The translations under genes were made by a program, and so were the position numbers. From assembly GCF_030263895.1 (NCBI RefSeq), contig NZ_CP127161.1:3472001-3536000 (forward strand): a stretch of 64,000 bases of DNA, read 5' to 3'. Below are positions 35,584-44,977 of this stretch, in pieces (the first letter of the stretch is position 1; each line of letters begins with the position of its first letter). The stretch comes from Proteiniborus sp. MB09-C3 (GTDB taxonomy: Bacteria; Bacillota; Clostridia; Tissierellales; Proteiniboraceae). Under the pieces are notes generated by a model, which did no database searches, had not been told where the DNA came from, and saw nothing but the letters and a program-made list of their open reading frames with translations.

Positions 35584-36153
35584 TCATGTTGGTGTTTCTG
35601 TAATTAAACTTGCTTTAGTAGATTCAACATAAGACTTTGCTTTTTCCATAGTTTCGTCTGGAATCATTGTATTCTTCAAACAAACCTGACTGAAAAACCA
35701 AAATTGCTGCTCATATTCTAAATTTTCTTCCTGCACAGCAATCAATCTTTTAAACCACTCCTCCTGCAATAATTTCGGATGAAAAGCGGATTCACGCCAG
35801 AGTGTCATTCCCAAATCTTTAAAATAATAAGTACAACTGAGATATTCATCCTCGCAGTCACAATCGTAATCACTAAGTTTCTTTAAGGAATCAAAAATAT
35901 CTTCTGCTTTTGTATTAAATAAATCTATATCATTTAACATAACTTTATAGTTCTCAAGATTATTCATATATATTTCAGAAACTATATCTTCTATATAGGT
36001 AATATGGTAATCATCATATCGTACTAGAATTCCCTCTCCCTCTGGTTCTTCTTTACAGTAAGCAGGAAGAAGAATTTCTTCAACTTCTTTTCTTGTCATT
36101 CCAAATAAAATATTTCCTATTCCTTTATGCGGATAAACAATAACTGTCTTCAT
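35584..36153 (-). CDS. Conserved hypothetical protein of immunity-protein style
   Basis: I do not recognise the family with certainty. The 189-residue protein starts KTVIVYPHKGIGNILFGMTRKEVEEIL, a pattern common in small cytoplasmic proteins found near toxin or accessory genes. It is acidic, with DCDCEDE near residue 98, and has no signal peptide or membrane segment. The SD (GGAGAAT-like) and ATG are normal. It stands between the VOC gene and the sigma factor gene. A link to a toxin is not shown, as no toxin gene is adjacent. Confidence 0.6.
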   Translation of the reverse strand: MKTVIVYPHKGIGNILFGMTRKEVEEILLPAYCKEEPEGEGILVRYDDYHITYIEDIVSEIYMNNLENYKVMLNDIDLFNTKAEDIFDSLKKLSDYDCDCEDEYLSCTYYFKDLGMTLWRESAFHPKLLQEEWFKRLIAVQEENLEYEQQFWFFSQVCLKNTMIPDETMEKAKSYVESTKASLITETPT

Positions 36154-36189
36154 AGTATTCTCCTCCAGAACGAATAATAAGCCATATTT

Positions 36190-36594
36190 CTATACCTGTG
36201 AATCCCTTATTTCAATCTCTGTACCTTCTGGAGCTTTAATTTTAAATAAATATCCATCTTCAACCTTATATATTGTTTCTCCATTTTTAACTTTGAAGTT
36301 TTTATATCCTAATTTTCTTATCCTGTCAAATTCTTCTTGAATGTTATGGACTAAAAAACACATATGAACTATTCCTTCATTTAATGAACTCCATTGTTTT
36401 AACCTTTCCCCCTTTTTAGCAGTCTGTAATTCAATCATGAATGTTCCTAATTTTAACCAAGTATTAAAATCTCGTCTATGAAAGTTTTCAGTTTCTTTAA
36501 CTAATTCAAATCCTAAAATCTTAGTATAAAATTCAAGTGATTCTTCATATTTTTCCGTTTGAATACATACATGATGCATCATTTTTATGCTCAT
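36190..36594 (-). CDS. VOC-family (glyoxalase-like) protein
   Basis: The protein has two beta-alpha-beta-beta-beta modules typical of vicinal-oxygen-chelate proteins: MHHVCIQTEKYEESLEFY at the start and HMCFLVHNIQEEF in the middle, ending APEGTEIEI. His near the N-terminus and Glu near the end (EIEI) are plausible metal ligands. The ATG at 36592-36594 has GAGGAGG 6 nt upstream; a longer reading from TTG would start inside that site. Substrate is unknown. Confidence 0.8.
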   Translation of the reverse strand: MSIKMMHHVCIQTEKYEESLEFYTKILGFELVKETENFHRRDFNTWLKLGTFMIELQTAKKGERLKQWSSLNEGIVHMCFLVHNIQEEFDRIRKLGYKNFKVKNGETIYKVEDGYLFKIKAPEGTEIEIRDSQV

Positions 36595-36778
36595 AACACG
36601 CCTCCTCAAGCAGCTGTTTATATGATTTTATTAAAAATGCTTAAGCCATCACATTATTATTTCTAAGTTCATTATGTATAATATGTTTTCATATCTTACA
36701 TTAAAGAGCTCAAAGTTAGCATGCTCATAATCTTGAACAAAGTTTTATACCAATCTGTATGAAAAAACATGGGTTTCC

Positions 36779-36945
36779 TTAATCATAATAGTCACCATAA
36801 TCATCTTTGGTTAAATTGGTAATATATATTTTCCATTCCTCTATAACATTTGTTATATTTTCCATAGTTTCATCAGGTAGCTTTTCTTCAAACATAATAG
36901 TATCAACAGCTTCTTCTCCATATGTCCTAACATAAGTAAATAGAA
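36779..36945 (-). pseudogene. 3' fragment of a second copy of the HEXXH lipoprotein gene
   Basis: This frame ends RTYGEEAVDTIMFEEKLP, then EEWKIYITNLTKDDYGDYYD and TAA. It matches the C-terminus of the intact lipoprotein (38802-40316) with few changes. DNA similarity extends downstream to about 36702. The remaining coding part of this copy is missing; the AlbA/ATPase gene begins three bases away. The 5' remnant is at 38477-38620. Confidence 0.88.
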
Positions 36946-36947
36946 AT

Positions 36948-38222
36948 TTATTTAAGTCTATAAGTTGTTCCAGGACCTTTACCTAGTTTTTGTATTATGT
37001 TTTTATCTACAAGATTATTTATTATCCTAAGTGTCTTAGACTTACTAAATCCTGATTTTTCATCTATTTCTCCCCTTGAAAGTTCTACTTCATCTTTCAC
37101 TATATCAAGTATAAGCACCTCTTCTTCTGATAAATCCAATTGATTAAAATTTGTAGTTGGTAATAACATACATATGCTATTTCTACTTATATCAAAGCTT
37201 GGTTTAGATAGGTTTCTTTCATATTCCTTATTTATTCTCGCTATCCCAGTTCCGAACTTTTCTATAATGTCTAATCTGTAGAACACTCCTGCTATTATTG
37301 GGTTTCTTAATACTGAAATATTCCCATATAAATACTCATCTTTAGAAATACCTTCTGGTAATCCTCCGGGTGAAATTATCTCTATCCTATCTTCATACAT
37401 AGATATTTGTATATATGAATTTATATCCCAAATTCTATGAACTATTGCATTAGCTAGAGCTTCTCTAAAAGCTTCCTTAGGAATTAGTTCTTTTTTAACT
37501 CTTATATACCCTTCTATTTCCTCATATTGATAGTATTGTTCAAAGATTTCTATGGCTCTATCATATTGAGATAATAAAGATTTTTTATTGATAGTTTCCC
37601 TATATAGAATTTTGCTGATATCTTTTCCAAACCTTACTATATCAATTCCGGAAAACTCCATATTGTTATCGTCAGCTAATAGTTCTGCAGCAATATTATA
37701 ATATCCATCTTTATTATAGAGACCTAAAGTCTTTAAAATATCTAAATTTATATTTTTTATTCCTGTTTTTTCTTTTAGCTTAAATTCTAATTTATTAAAT
37801 TCTAAGTCTTGAGATGATGACCCTGCCTCTTCATAATCCATATTTATTCCCTCAATAGCTAATCTTCTTAATTCAAATCTATCCACCTCTAAAGTAGCAG
37901 AATCCGATCTCTTATAAGCTTTTCCCTTATAGTAATATGGTGTATCTCTGCCTTTCATAACATTTAATACGATAATAGTCTTTTCGCCTATTTTTTTCAC
38001 TTCTATTTTAAAATTTGGGGCAGGTTCTATAGAGTCATTTATCATATTCTCTATCCTAAGGCATTCGTCTTCTACACGGTCTATTCCTATCAAATCACCA
38101 CTATCATCTATTCCAAATATAATCTGTCCGTCATTATAATTTGAATAAGCACTAACTGTTTTTAAAAATGTCTTAGTTATCTCTTTTTTAAATTCTAAAT
38201 TAAATTTTTCTTTCATTCCCAT
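36948..38222 (-). CDS. AlbA-type DNA-binding/ATPase transcriptional regulator
   Basis: Residues about 1-120 form an AlbA_2/Schlafen-like domain (LEFKKEI, SAYSNYNDGQIIFGIDD, KGKAYKRSDSAT). The middle has an HATPase_c_4-like region (EAFREALANAIVHR, ISPGGLPEGIS, RNPIIAGVFYRL, KFGTGIARI). The C-terminal 65 residues look like a winged helix (LSRGEIDEKSGFSKSKTLRII). ATG at 38220-38222 is favoured, with AGGGAGGT 10 nt upstream. It stands inside the remains of the duplicated lipoprotein gene. Inverted repeats upstream may be its operator. Targets are unknown. Confidence 0.82.
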   Translation of the reverse strand: MGMKEKFNLEFKKEITKTFLKTVSAYSNYNDGQIIFGIDDSGDLIGIDRVEDECLRIENMINDSIEPAPNFKIEVKKIGEKTIIVLNVMKGRDTPYYYKGKAYKRSDSATLEVDRFELRRLAIEGINMDYEEAGSSSQDLEFNKLEFKLKEKTGIKNINLDILKTLGLYNKDGYYNIAAELLADDNNMEFSGIDIVRFGKDISKILYRETINKKSLLSQYDRAIEIFEQYYQYEEIEGYIRVKKELIPKEAFREALANAIVHRIWDINSYIQISMYEDRIEIISPGGLPEGISKDEYLYGNISVLRNPIIAGVFYRLDIIEKFGTGIARINKEYERNLSKPSFDISRNSICMLLPTTNFNQLDLSEEEVLILDIVKDEVELSRGEIDEKSGFSKSKTLRIINNLVDKNIIQKLGKGPGTTYRLK

Positions 38223-38279
38223 AAACAACACTACCTCCCTGATATCCATAGCAAAATTTTATCATAAATATTTATTGTT

Positions 38280-38346
38280 TGCAACGATACATAGAATTGT
38301 TGCATTTATCGTTTCACTTTAATGCGATTGCTTGATTATCGTTGCA
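38280..38346. promoter_or_regulatory. Inverted-repeat operator candidate for the AlbA regulator
   Basis: TGCAACGATA (38280-38289) and TATCGTTGCA (38337-38346) are exact 10-bp inverted repeats 47 bp apart. A partial copy (TTGTTGCATTTATCGTTT, 38297-38314) lies between. They are about 60-125 bp upstream of the regulator start, suggesting autoregulation; this is not proven. Confidence 0.5.
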
Positions 38347-38476
38347 TAACAATAGAGGCGATATTTATGTTCTCATTTATAAATATTACTTTCTGCCTTT
38401 TTAAAATTTATTAAGGATGCAAATTCAGATCTATTGATTTGTCAAAATTTTCTACTAGTGTCATTGTAGTATGGTT

Positions 38477-38620
38477 ATAATTAATATCTTCATATTTCTC
38501 ATATACGAAATGACCCCTTTTTAATATAATCACTTTCTCTTGAATCATCTCCTCATTAGAACTCAATTAAATTAATCGTACCATTATTTTGAATATTATG
38601 AAAACTGTGCGTAGGACATG
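38477..38620 (-). pseudogene. 5' remnant of the second lipoprotein copy
   Basis: 38477-38564 matches the upstream region and first nine codons of the intact lipoprotein gene (40290-40376), including MRNMKILII. Then the frame diverges and stops. 38565-38620 matches 40493-40550 with about 120 bp deleted. Together with 36779-36945 it shows a tandem duplicate whose middle was replaced. Across 38223-38801 I see only this remnant, the operator repeats and the duplicated terminator. Confidence 0.8.
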
Positions 38621-38667
38621 TCACCGATTCGCATGTAAAATAGCCATTTATATTCCATGGCTTAGAT

Positions 38668-38698
38668 ATAAAAATCCCCCAAACCTAAGTCTGAGGGA
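38668..38698 (-). terminator. Terminator of the HEXXH lipoprotein gene
   Basis: TCCC(C)CA pairs with TGAGGGA around a 10-nt loop, followed on the minus strand by a U-run. It lies about 105 bp after the lipoprotein stop. It is a near copy of the terminator at 40625-40655, supporting duplication of the whole unit. Confidence 0.7.
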
Positions 38699-38801
38699 AA
38701 ATCTAAAATATACTCAGAAAAATTCAAAGGGCTCAAAGTTAGCATGCTCATAATCTTGAATAAAATTTTGTACCAATCTGTATGAAAAAACATAGACTAC
38801 C

Positions 38802-40316
38802 TTAATCATAATAGTTACCATAATCATCTTTGGTTAAATTGGTAATATATATTTTCCATTCCTCTATAGTATCTGTCATATTCTTCATAGTTCCATCAGG
38901 TAATTTTTCTTCAAACATAATAGTATCAACAGCTTCTTCTCCATATGTCCTATCTATAAAATTAAACAGTGAAATCCAATAAATAGTTGGATATGTCCAC
39001 CCGCTCACATAAAATAACTGGGGTATCTCTTCTCCAGATTCAATAAATGTATGGATCAATAAATCATTAAAAAGTAAGTGATAATCATCTTGATTGAGCT
39101 TTCTTCCTAAATACTTTTCAACTTCAGCTAATGGGTCGATTAAAATCAGCTCATTTTTTTGAATATTCTCTATGGCAGCTTTATACCAATAATTCAGGAA
39201 ATAGTCCAGCTGAAAGTTACGAGAATAATATACTGCTCTCATTTCATCATATGCTGTATATTTAAACTTTCGATTAAAGCAATCATCCACAAAATGGACA
39301 AATTCGTGACTAAATGAAGATGCTGTGTCAAGGCTAATTTTACGGGAATATTTCTCATATTTTCCAACCAATCTATCGCCAGTGTCATTATAAATTCCAT
39401 TATAAACTTCAACAGTGATAGTTGGAAGCTTACTGCTATCAAATTCCAATACTTCTTCAAGTCTTGATATTTCCTCATAGAAAATATTCATATAATCATA
39501 GAATGTTTTTGTATCATCATGAATATTAGGATAATGATCCGAAAGTAACTCTTTGTTATTTAGGTACAAAACCCAATAAATATTTTCTGTAGAAAAAGCA
39601 ATAGTATTATCTTTTGGGTTCTGATTAAAAACTTCTCTATTTACTATTCTAATATCCTTAAAATCACCACCATTATTCTCAATCCATTCATCCAAAACTT
39701 CACTAACCTTATTAGCATGTACTGATTCCGATGATTTTTTCATTAAATCAAATAAATACTCGCCTCCATATTTATCTAAGATATAATTAACTAATTCTGT
39801 TGCAACATATTTTGCTATTTCTACCTCTGATTCAGAAGCAATCTCAGGTGTGAAATTAATATAGGATAAGAACATGTAATCCCAATACTCTTCTATTTCT
39901 TCAATACTATAATTATTAACTTCCTCAAATTTTAAGTCATAGGTTTTAGCTATATCATGTATTACACCATACATAAGTCCATAATTTAGGTAATCTGAGA
40001 ATTCATGTTGCAAAATAATCTGCATCAGTTCAAAGTCAATTATGTTTTCAAAGTCAATTATTATTTCATTTTTGGGATGATCAATTCTTGTATTATTTGC
40101 TATGATAAATTTCACTTCATCAAGCTCATAACCCTTATCATCAAAGTACTTATACACTTTATCTATTTTTGACTTTATCTCCTTTACCTGTTCATCTGTT
40201 ATGCCCTCAACTCCTGTAATAGTATAGCTGTACTCCTTACTGGTTGGTAAAACAGCACAACCTACAAAGCATAATATAGCAATTATGACTATAATTAATA
40301 TCTTCATATTTCTCAT
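38802..40316 (-). CDS. Putative zinc-metallopeptidase lipoprotein (HEXXH)
   Basis: The start at 40314-40316 gives a lipoprotein signal peptide with lipobox CFVGC, so the protein should be anchored outside the membrane. The C-terminal half carries an HEFVH zinc-binding motif at about residue 337 (SSFSHEFVHFVDD), with downstream acidic residues as possible third ligand. The N-terminal half has a similar but incomplete site, HEFSD at about residue 104, suggesting a duplicated peptidase-like fold with one inactive half. No named family was recognised. A TTG two codons upstream is another possible start. Substrate unknown; lies after the LTA-synthase-like gene. Confidence 0.65.
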   Translation of the reverse strand: MRNMKILIIVIIAILCFVGCAVLPTSKEYSYTITGVEGITDEQVKEIKSKIDKVYKYFDDKGYELDEVKFIIANNTRIDHPKNEIIIDFENIIDFELMQIILQHEFSDYLNYGLMYGVIHDIAKTYDLKFEEVNNYSIEEIEEYWDYMFLSYINFTPEIASESEVEIAKYVATELVNYILDKYGGEYLFDLMKKSSESVHANKVSEVLDEWIENNGGDFKDIRIVNREVFNQNPKDNTIAFSTENIYWVLYLNNKELLSDHYPNIHDDTKTFYDYMNIFYEEISRLEEVLEFDSSKLPTITVEVYNGIYNDTGDRLVGKYEKYSRKISLDTASSFSHEFVHFVDDCFNRKFKYTAYDEMRAVYYSRNFQLDYFLNYWYKAAIENIQKNELILIDPLAEVEKYLGRKLNQDDYHLLFNDLLIHTFIESGEEIPQLFYVSGWTYPTIYWISLFNFIDRTYGEEAVDTIMFEEKLPDGTMKNMTDTIEEWKIYITNLTKDDYGNYYD

Positions 40317-40624
40317 ATACAAAATGACCCCTTTTTTTAATATAGTTACTGTCCCTTGAATCATATCCTCATTAGAACATCGTTCAATATATTAACTTAT
40401 AGAAAGTAACACTTAAGTAGTAAACCATTTTATTCTATGGGATTTTATCTCTTTTAATATAATTGATGAAACAATTATATTACTTGCTTCATCAATCGAA
40501 TTAATCATATCATTATTTTGAATATTATGCAAATTATAACTAATTTGTATATAAAACAGCTACAAGACAGTTATTGCCTATTATAAGTAAGTAAAATAGC
40601 CATTTATATCCCCATGGCTTAGAT

Positions 40625-40655
40625 ATAAAAATCCCTCAAACCTAAGTCTGAGGGA
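40625..40655 (-). terminator. Terminator of the LTA-synthase-like gene
   Basis: TCCCTCA pairs with TGAGGGA (loop 10), and the minus strand continues with UUUUUAU. It is about 50 bp past the gene's stop. The rest of 40317-40707 is an AT-rich leader of the lipoprotein gene with no further feature. Confidence 0.8.
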
Positions 40656-40707
40656 AAATCTAAAATATACTTTTTTTAAGTTAGTAAACTTCATAGAATA
40701 ATTCCGA

Positions 40708-42540
40708 CTAATTTGAATCCTTTTTAGACTTGTCCTGAAGAAAATTACGGCTATAATAATATTCCATATTTCTGAAATCATCATATAGCTTTTGATTTTC
40801 AGGTGATAGCTCTGATGTATACTTACCATTTTCCTTAAAATATACTTGATTGACTACGTCAATATTAGCTTTAAAATCCGTTAAAAACTGCATGTATTCA
40901 TTGCCTTCCCATCCAAAGTACTGGAATATCTCAGGCATGAGGAAGTTTGGACTTATGTTTTTGCCCTCGCTACTAAAATCCTTCCCAGCAACTTGCTTTG
41001 CAGCATCATTTCCCCAAATTATATATGGAGTTTCGTAATAATTTAGAAATCCTTCTTCGCTTGAAAAGTCAAGATTTATGTCTAGCATACTATAGCCTGT
41101 GGCACCCTCTCCAAGCCATGGGTTATGATCTCCAAAAAACACTACTACTGTTGGCTCTTCTTCATTTCTAAAATAATCAACAAGCTTCTTTATAGCAGAG
41201 TCTGTCTTATATATGCCTGCTAGATAATTATTGATTATATTGTAGGTTCCTTCATCATAGTGATCTTTTTTAGCTAAAAATTGGTTGTCTGAATATTTTT
41301 CATTAGAATAAGGGCCATGATTTTGATATGTTACAGATAAATTAAAATAAGGCTGATTATTTTCCTTGCTATCCTCATATCCTTTTATTATATAATCAAA
41401 GAATTCCATATCCTCATAAAAAGCTTCTTGTATAGCCTGATATTTATTTTCGTAATAATCAAATGAATCAAAACCTAGATATTCGTTCACGTTACGTCTA
41501 TTATAAAACCATCCATAAATAGGATGCATGGCTTCTGTTCTGTATCCTTGCTCCTTGAAATACCTTACAAAGGAGTTAGTATTTTTTATATAATTAGGAT
41601 GAGTATTAAACCCGGTAGCAAATGCTCTTTCTGTGTCAATTGTCCCTCCAGCAAAGATATTTGTAACTAAATTTCCATGTAAAGACTCCTTCTGAATTTG
41701 ATGAAAGTTCTCATAAGGGTCTATTCCAAATTCTACACCATCAAACTTTGAGAAATCATTATATGCCTCTAGCATTACGGCAATAACATTAATCTTTTTA
41801 TTTTCAGGGATGTCACTATACTTATATTTATTCAATTCTTCTATTGCTTTATCCTCATCGTATCCTTCAAGCTCTGTATCCTTTGCACCTTGGATACTGT
41901 ATATAAAAGGATATACAAAGCCTTTTGACTGGAACTGTTGAGTCTGAGACCATACATTAATTATGGACTTATCGCCTACGCTAGCATAAGTTTCATAATT
42001 AAAATAAGGCTTACCAAAGATAATTATACTTAATACACAAACAAATGTTAAAGAATATAGTCTTATTTTTCTGGATGTAATTTTATAGTTTAAAAACATC
42101 TTTAGTATTACTGTTATAATAATTAGTCCTACTATTAAAATAACCATATTTCGGGTTAATTGAATCTCATATTTACCTTTCATCTCCATAGATTCTTTTA
42201 TTAGCTTTATATCTATAAAAGAAAAGGGATCATCTCTAAAGGTAAGCTTAAATCTATTGACTATAGACATAGTGACAAATAGCAGCCAAGATGAAAGAAA
42301 GCCTACCCACAACCTATTAGAAATAATATAAACAAAAGACATAAATAAAAAGATTGGAACTAAATTCATTAGTATTAATTTTATACTTTTAAAGTAACTC
42401 AAAAACATTGGCATGTTCCATGTTGAGCTAGAAAATATAAATGTCACAGACATTATAAAAAAGCTTAATGCAAATAAAACAAATATGGTAAATAGCTTCT
42501 CTAGAAATTTGTTTTTAAACTGAAAAATATTTTTAATCAT
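40708..42540 (-). CDS. LTA-synthase family sulfatase-fold membrane enzyme
   Basis: Five hydrophobic segments fill residues 15-175 and an extracellular sulfatase-fold domain follows. The metal/nucleophile residues are visible: Glu in MLEAYND (258), Thr300 in AGGTIDTER, and FFGDHNPW for the Asp/His ligands. The Thr number coincides with the catalytic Thr of Staphylococcus aureus LtaS. Such enzymes transfer glycerol phosphate from phosphatidylglycerol to a glycolipid or polymer. Whether this is the main LTA synthase or a primase/phosphonate-type paralogue cannot be told. GGAGG lies 9 nt before the ATG. Confidence 0.88.
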   Translation of the reverse strand: MIKNIFQFKNKFLEKLFTIFVLFALSFFIMSVTFIFSSSTWNMPMFLSYFKSIKLILMNLVPIFLFMSFVYIISNRLWVGFLSSWLLFVTMSIVNRFKLTFRDDPFSFIDIKLIKESMEMKGKYEIQLTRNMVILIVGLIIITVILKMFLNYKITSRKIRLYSLTFVCVLSIIIFGKPYFNYETYASVGDKSIINVWSQTQQFQSKGFVYPFIYSIQGAKDTELEGYDEDKAIEELNKYKYSDIPENKKINVIAVMLEAYNDFSKFDGVEFGIDPYENFHQIQKESLHGNLVTNIFAGGTIDTERAFATGFNTHPNYIKNTNSFVRYFKEQGYRTEAMHPIYGWFYNRRNVNEYLGFDSFDYYENKYQAIQEAFYEDMEFFDYIIKGYEDSKENNQPYFNLSVTYQNHGPYSNEKYSDNQFLAKKDHYDEGTYNIINNYLAGIYKTDSAIKKLVDYFRNEEEPTVVVFFGDHNPWLGEGATGYSMLDINLDFSSEEGFLNYYETPYIIWGNDAAKQVAGKDFSSEGKNISPNFLMPEIFQYFGWEGNEYMQFLTDFKANIDVVNQVYFKENGKYTSELSPENQKLYDDFRNMEYYYSRNFLQDKSKKDSN

Positions 42541-42703
42541 AAGTTATTGTCCTCCAAACTAAAAGTGATTTTATAATATAGTAGCAAATAACTATAAAAT
42601 TACTTCACAATTAATTATACACTTTTTTTGCCTTTTATGTAATAGTAAAAAGTAGAACACCACATAAAGCCAAAATTTATGTTGTAAAAAAGCCTCTAGA
42701 GCC

Positions 42704-42735
42704 TAAAAAAACAAGAGACGGATTAATCCGTCTCT
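42704..42735 (-). terminator. Terminator of the YcdB/SLH protein gene
   Basis: A perfect palindrome AGAGACGG-ATTAAT-CCGTCTCT is followed on the minus strand by UUGUUUUUUU. It lies about 60 bp past the stop. Confidence 0.88.
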
Positions 42736-42793
42736 CAATGTACCCTATTTTTGTCGTGGAAAAGACTAGTTCATTCCACAGATGATGCGTAGC

Positions 42794-44899
42794 CTATTTT
42801 ATACTTAGCAGGTTATATACCACAACTGCTGCTTGTTCTTTTGTCATATTAGTTTTAGGATTAAAGATATCATTATCTCCTTCAACTACTCCCAAGCCTG
42901 ATGCTATGGCAACATACCCTATAAGCTCTGAAGATATCTTATCTGCATCTTTAAAGCTTAGCTTGTAAATATCTTTTAAATTTGCTACTTTTTCATATCC
43001 TAATGCCCTCACAACATACTTTGCTGCCTCTTCCTTTGTAATTGTTGATTCAGGTGATTTCTCGTTTTCTTGTATTATCTTTTCGTTAATTAAATACTTA
43101 TATAGTTTTTCAATAAAATCTTTGTCTTCATCTGAAACATCATAATAAGAGTTTTTAGCTTTTAATATCAAGTATAGAAATTCCTTTTGTTTTATATTTG
43201 CTTTAGGATTAAATTTATCACCTGAGAATGATACTCCATACTTTGCTAATGTCTCTATTTGCATCTTTGCATAGCTATCTTCAATATCGCTATATTGAGA
43301 AACAGTATTGTCCTTATATGGTCTATTTAATCCATATAAAAGTTCTCCTGTAAAAGCATCTATATTCAATGGTTTATCCTTTTTAATAGCATAAATGAGT
43401 TTAGCATTATTTTCTTCTTTTTCTTGTTCATCATATATTACGTAATCCTTTGCATATTGAAGCTCCATGCCTATTTTGTTATATAAAATATCATATGCCT
43501 TATCTAAATTGATTGCTTTATCAGTTGACGGAAGCTGACCTTTGTACCAGTTGTAGTTATAGTTTGTAATTTCCCCTGTCACCGCATCCATATTTAGGTC
43601 AAAACCATTTCCTTGGAAATAAGCATTGCCTACCTTTCTAATAAATGTGAAGTACTGCTGTCTTGGCATTTCTTCTGATAAAGGCCTAACTATTGGCTCA
43701 TTTATATCTATAAGTTCTACTGAATTAAACTTATCTTTTTGCACTTTCTTTATAAATTCTTCAGCCTTCTTTTGCAATTCCTCTCTATCGTATTTAGCTA
43801 CTGCTTTTTCTGAGTAAGGAACATACTTGTAGAAGCTTTTAATATCTTTATTTTTTGCATCTACAGATATGTTAATATGGTTTTCTTCTTTATGAGAAAA
43901 ACTCATACTCCACATAAAATCATCTTTGTTATACCATTGAGAATATAGATTTATATTGTTTAATTTATATTCATCGTCTATTTGTAATATTTGTCTTGCA
44001 ACCTTTTCCGCTTCCTCTTTGCTAATTATATCTTTAGCTTTTGACACTGCTTCTAACTCTTCAGGAGAAAGGCTTACGCTACCTGCTACATTATCTGCAG
44101 CCATTTCTTTATCTGCTACATCATCATTTCCATATCCTATATAATAATTAAAGCTTGTTGGCTCTCCAGTTTTTGCGTCAATTTCTTTATCATTATTTAA
44201 ACTTGTATAAACTATATACGGAGTAAGCTCTCTATTCCTGCGCTCAAGCTTATATACTAATTTTAGGCCTATTTTTTCAGCATAAGCTTTTTTTGCATCT
44301 TCTAACCCTATTATGCCATCCTTACTATCAAATTTAATATTCTTATCCCAATAACAGTTAAAGCTCTGTACTTCTCCTGTCATATTGTCTACATTTACAT
44401 ATATACGGTTTTGGTAGAAAGGTACTCCATTTTCTATTCTATAATAGTTATAATAATACGTTCTATCATAAACATTTAAGGGCTCGTTGCTCTCTATATA
44501 CATTACCTTATCTACTACTTCAGGAACTACCTTCTTGAGAAAATTATTTGCTTTCTCTAATCCTTCTTCTTTACTAACTTTAGGCAGAGTATCGTTGCCT
44601 CTTTCTAAATTATAGTTATATTTATAGTAATCCCTTACCATGCCGTCAGAATCAATAGTTACCTGCAGATCCCCTGCTTTTTCAGTACTATCATACCATC
44701 TTAAATAATACTCTACTGTCCCAGAATAACTGTTAATTTGATATTCGAACTTATCATAATCACTAGTGATGTTAAATAATGTTTTTGCTTTTTTGATGAC
44801 ATTTTCCAACTCTTTATCATACCCTTCAAGAGCGCTAACAGGCATAACAAAAGTAAACAACATAAATAATGCTAAAATTAGACTTATACTCCTTTTCAC
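42794..44899 (-). CDS. Secreted YcdB/YcdC-repeat protein with S-layer homology domains
   Basis: The GTG start (GGAGGG 8 nt upstream) opens a signal peptide cut near VSALEG. Residues 25-510 hold repeated YcdB/YcdC-like units (VSKEEGLEKANNFLKK, MTGEVQSFNCYW, ISKEEAEKVARQIL, VTGEITNYNYNWY). These are PepSY-like modules often seen in exported clostridial proteins. The last 170 residues contain SLH repeats (FSGDKFNPKANIKQKEF, ITKEEAAKYVVRALGY, FNPKTNMTKEQAAVVVYNLL), which bind wall polymers. So the protein is probably non-covalently bound at the surface. Ligand or enzyme activity is unknown. Confidence 0.85.
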   Translation of the reverse strand: MKRSISLILALFMLFTFVMPVSALEGYDKELENVIKKAKTLFNITSDYDKFEYQINSYSGTVEYYLRWYDSTEKAGDLQVTIDSDGMVRDYYKYNYNLERGNDTLPKVSKEEGLEKANNFLKKVVPEVVDKVMYIESNEPLNVYDRTYYYNYYRIENGVPFYQNRIYVNVDNMTGEVQSFNCYWDKNIKFDSKDGIIGLEDAKKAYAEKIGLKLVYKLERRNRELTPYIVYTSLNNDKEIDAKTGEPTSFNYYIGYGNDDVADKEMAADNVAGSVSLSPEELEAVSKAKDIISKEEAEKVARQILQIDDEYKLNNINLYSQWYNKDDFMWSMSFSHKEENHINISVDAKNKDIKSFYKYVPYSEKAVAKYDREELQKKAEEFIKKVQKDKFNSVELIDINEPIVRPLSEEMPRQQYFTFIRKVGNAYFQGNGFDLNMDAVTGEITNYNYNWYKGQLPSTDKAINLDKAYDILYNKIGMELQYAKDYVIYDEQEKEENNAKLIYAIKKDKPLNIDAFTGELLYGLNRPYKDNTVSQYSDIEDSYAKMQIETLAKYGVSFSGDKFNPKANIKQKEFLYLILKAKNSYYDVSDEDKDFIEKLYKYLINEKIIQENEKSPESTITKEEAAKYVVRALGYEKVANLKDIYKLSFKDADKISSELIGYVAIASGLGVVEGDNDIFNPKTNMTKEQAAVVVYNLLSIK

Positions 44900-44977
44900 G
44901 CTAAACCCTCCTATTTATTCTAATGATTATATTTAAGACGCATTAATAAAAGGGAAAGTTCCATATCATAGAAAAAA

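Noticed and set aside
39239-39478. Minus-strand frame of 79 codons within the lipoprotein gene
   Set aside because: Out-of-frame shadow of the HEXXH lipoprotein gene; no SD.
40581-40829. Minus-strand frame of 82 codons at the end of the LTA-synthase-like gene
   Set aside because: It overlaps that gene in another frame and runs through its terminator.
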